A DNA stretch of 5,189 nucleotides from an uncultured Campylobacter sp. (GTDB lineage: Bacteria; Campylobacterota; Campylobacteria; Campylobacterales; Campylobacteraceae): the NCBI GenBank assembly GCA_938041615.1, contig CALISV010000026.1, positions 1 to 5,189 on the forward strand, given 5' to 3'. The position numbers were made by a program, and so were the translations under genes. This document shows, piece after piece, positions 4,248 to 5,189 of this stretch (position 1 is its first letter; each line of letters opens with the position of its first letter). A model generated the notes under the pieces. That model searched no databases, was not told where the DNA came from, and saw only the letters and a program-made list of their open reading frames with translations.

Positions 4248-5189
4248 ATGGAAAATAACGCGACCCAGCCTGCAAATTCTGCGCAGGAAAGTCAAAAAAC
4301 CACAAAAAAACACCAAAACTCGCGCACTCACATCCCTGTCGATGGACACAAAATCGAAGAGCTAAGAACCCTTAGCCTAGAGGAACTCATCGCTATCGCA
4401 AATAGCGTAGGTGTCGAGAATCCGCGCGAATTTCGCAGACAAGATTTGATATTTGAGATCCTAAAAACCCAAACAAAACAAGGCGGATTTATACTTTTCA
4501 CGGGCATTTTAGAGATCACGAGCGAGGGCTACGGCTTTTTGCGCTCGGTAGACGCAAACCTCAGCGACAGCTCAAACGACGCCTACGTCTCAAACTCTCA
4601 AATTCGCAAATTTGCCCTGCGCGTGGGCGACATCGTGACGGGTCAAGTACGCGAACCCAAAGATCAGGAAAAATACTACGCCCTGCTAAAAATCGAGGCG
4701 CTAAACTATATGCCGCTAATCGAGGCCAAGGAGCGCCCGCTATTTGACAACTTAACCCCGCTTTTCCCGACGGAAAAACTTCGCCTCGAGTATGATCCGA
4801 TGAAGCTAACGGGCCGCGTGCTAGATCTCTTTACGCCTCTTGGCAAGGGTCAGCGCGGCCTCATCGTCGCCCCTCCAAGAAGCGGTAAAACCGAGCTCAT
4901 GAAAGAGCTAGCCCACGGCATCGCGCGCAACCACCCCGAGTCGCATCTCATGGTACTGCTCGTAGACGAGCGTCCAGAAGAGGTCACAGACATGCAGCGC
5001 TGCGTAAAGGGCGAGGTATTTAGCTCGACGTTTGACCTTCCTGCGATGAACCACGTGCGCGTCGCCGAGCTCGTCATCGAAAAGGCCAAACGCCTCGTAG
5101 AAATGGGCAAGGACGTCATCATCCTGCTTGATAGCATCACCCGCCTAGCGCGCGCTTACAACACCGTAACTCCGCCAAGCGGCAAGGTG
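4248..5189 (+). CDS. rho: Transcription termination factor Rho (3' end outside the window)
   Basis: A hexameric RNA-dependent ATPase/translocase that ends transcription of untranslated RNA. The first 314 residues are present and the frame is open to the window edge. By alignment to the 419-residue E. coli protein the full length should be near 450. Residues 1-33 are a polar tail rich in Asn, Gln and Lys, followed by a Rho N-terminal helical domain (about 37-80). The cold-shock-like RNA-binding domain has GYGFLR (94-99). Walker A APPRSGKT (208-215, catalytic K214) and [10 protein letters not shown] follow. Walker B IILLDS has D295, followed by [10 protein letters not shown] and the beginning of the Q loop (PPSGKV) at the edge. 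The R loop and C-terminus are missing. The start is set by the strong ribosome site. rho is divergent from the CDF gene, with overlapping promoters. It has no frameshift or unusual composition. Identification is very secure. Confidence 0.98.
   Translation, partial: MENNATQPANSAQESQKTTKKHQNSRTHIPVDGHKIEELRTLSLEELIAIANSVGVENPREFRRQDLIFEILKTQTKQGGFILFTGILEITSEGYGFLRSVDANLSDSSNDAYVSNSQIRKFALRVGDIVTGQVREPKDQEKYYALLKIEALNYMPLIEAKERPLFDNLTPLFPTEKLRLEYDPMKLTGRVLDLFTPLGKGQRGLIVAPPRSGKTELMKELAHGIARNHPESHLMVLLVDERPEEVTDMQRCVKGEVFSSTFDLPAMNHVRVAELVIEKAKRLVEMGKDVIILLDSITRLARAYNTVTPPSGKV

Noticed and set aside
4850..5140. Minus-strand open frame of 96 codons opposite rho
   Set aside because: It is antisense to the conserved ATPase domain of rho, has a low-complexity Ser/Arg/Met-rich product and no ribosome site or motif. 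The same applies to the shorter minus-strand frame at 4328-4519.

Overview
The window looks like chromosomal DNA from a Campylobacter of the relatively GC-rich oral group (C. showae, C. rectus, C. curvus or C. gracilis-like). The evidence is a Rho of epsilonproteobacterial type, a CcoI/CcoS pair typical of cbb3-oxidase users, Campylobacter-style promoters, and a striking excess of the word AAATTT in otherwise fairly GC-rich DNA. The species was not determined. Gene order ccoS-ccoI facing away from rho matches what I recall of C. jejuni (Cj1154c, Cj1155c, rho), except that a cation transporter gene lies between ccoI and rho here.

Layout, left to right. Positions 1-140 are a short non-coding tail beyond ccoS, with small repeats. 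ccoS (141-353) and ccoI (350-2752) are on the minus strand with an ATGA overlap and are probably one transcription unit, starting from a TATAAT promoter near 2786-2791. A 245-bp non-coding gap follows (2753-2997). Next is a minus-strand cation diffusion facilitator (CDF) gene, 2998-4107, broken by one in-frame amber codon at 3769-3771 exactly between its third and fourth membrane helices. A 140-bp intergenic region (4108-4247, counted from the preferred CDF start) holds two divergent, physically overlapping sigma70-type promoters and a hairpin at the predicted 5' end of the rho mRNA. rho (4248 to the window edge) is on the plus strand and lacks its C-terminal part only because the window ends.

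How the genes work together: CcoI is a Cu(I)-type P1B ATPase and CcoS a small membrane protein. Both are needed to assemble the copper- and haem-containing cbb3 oxidase, the main oxidase for microaerobic respiration. The CDF transporter would export a divalent metal, and its site residues hint at Mn(II), but its integrity is in doubt. Rho is the general transcription termination factor and has no functional link to the metal genes beyond the shared promoter region.

Most of the window is ordinary. The points worth a second look are the amber-split transporter, the interlocked rho/CDF promoters, the rho leader hairpin, and the dense AAATTT words, which fit the RAATTY motif linked to methylation-dependent DNA uptake in C. 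jejuni. I saw no mobile element, CRISPR array, tRNA or rRNA.
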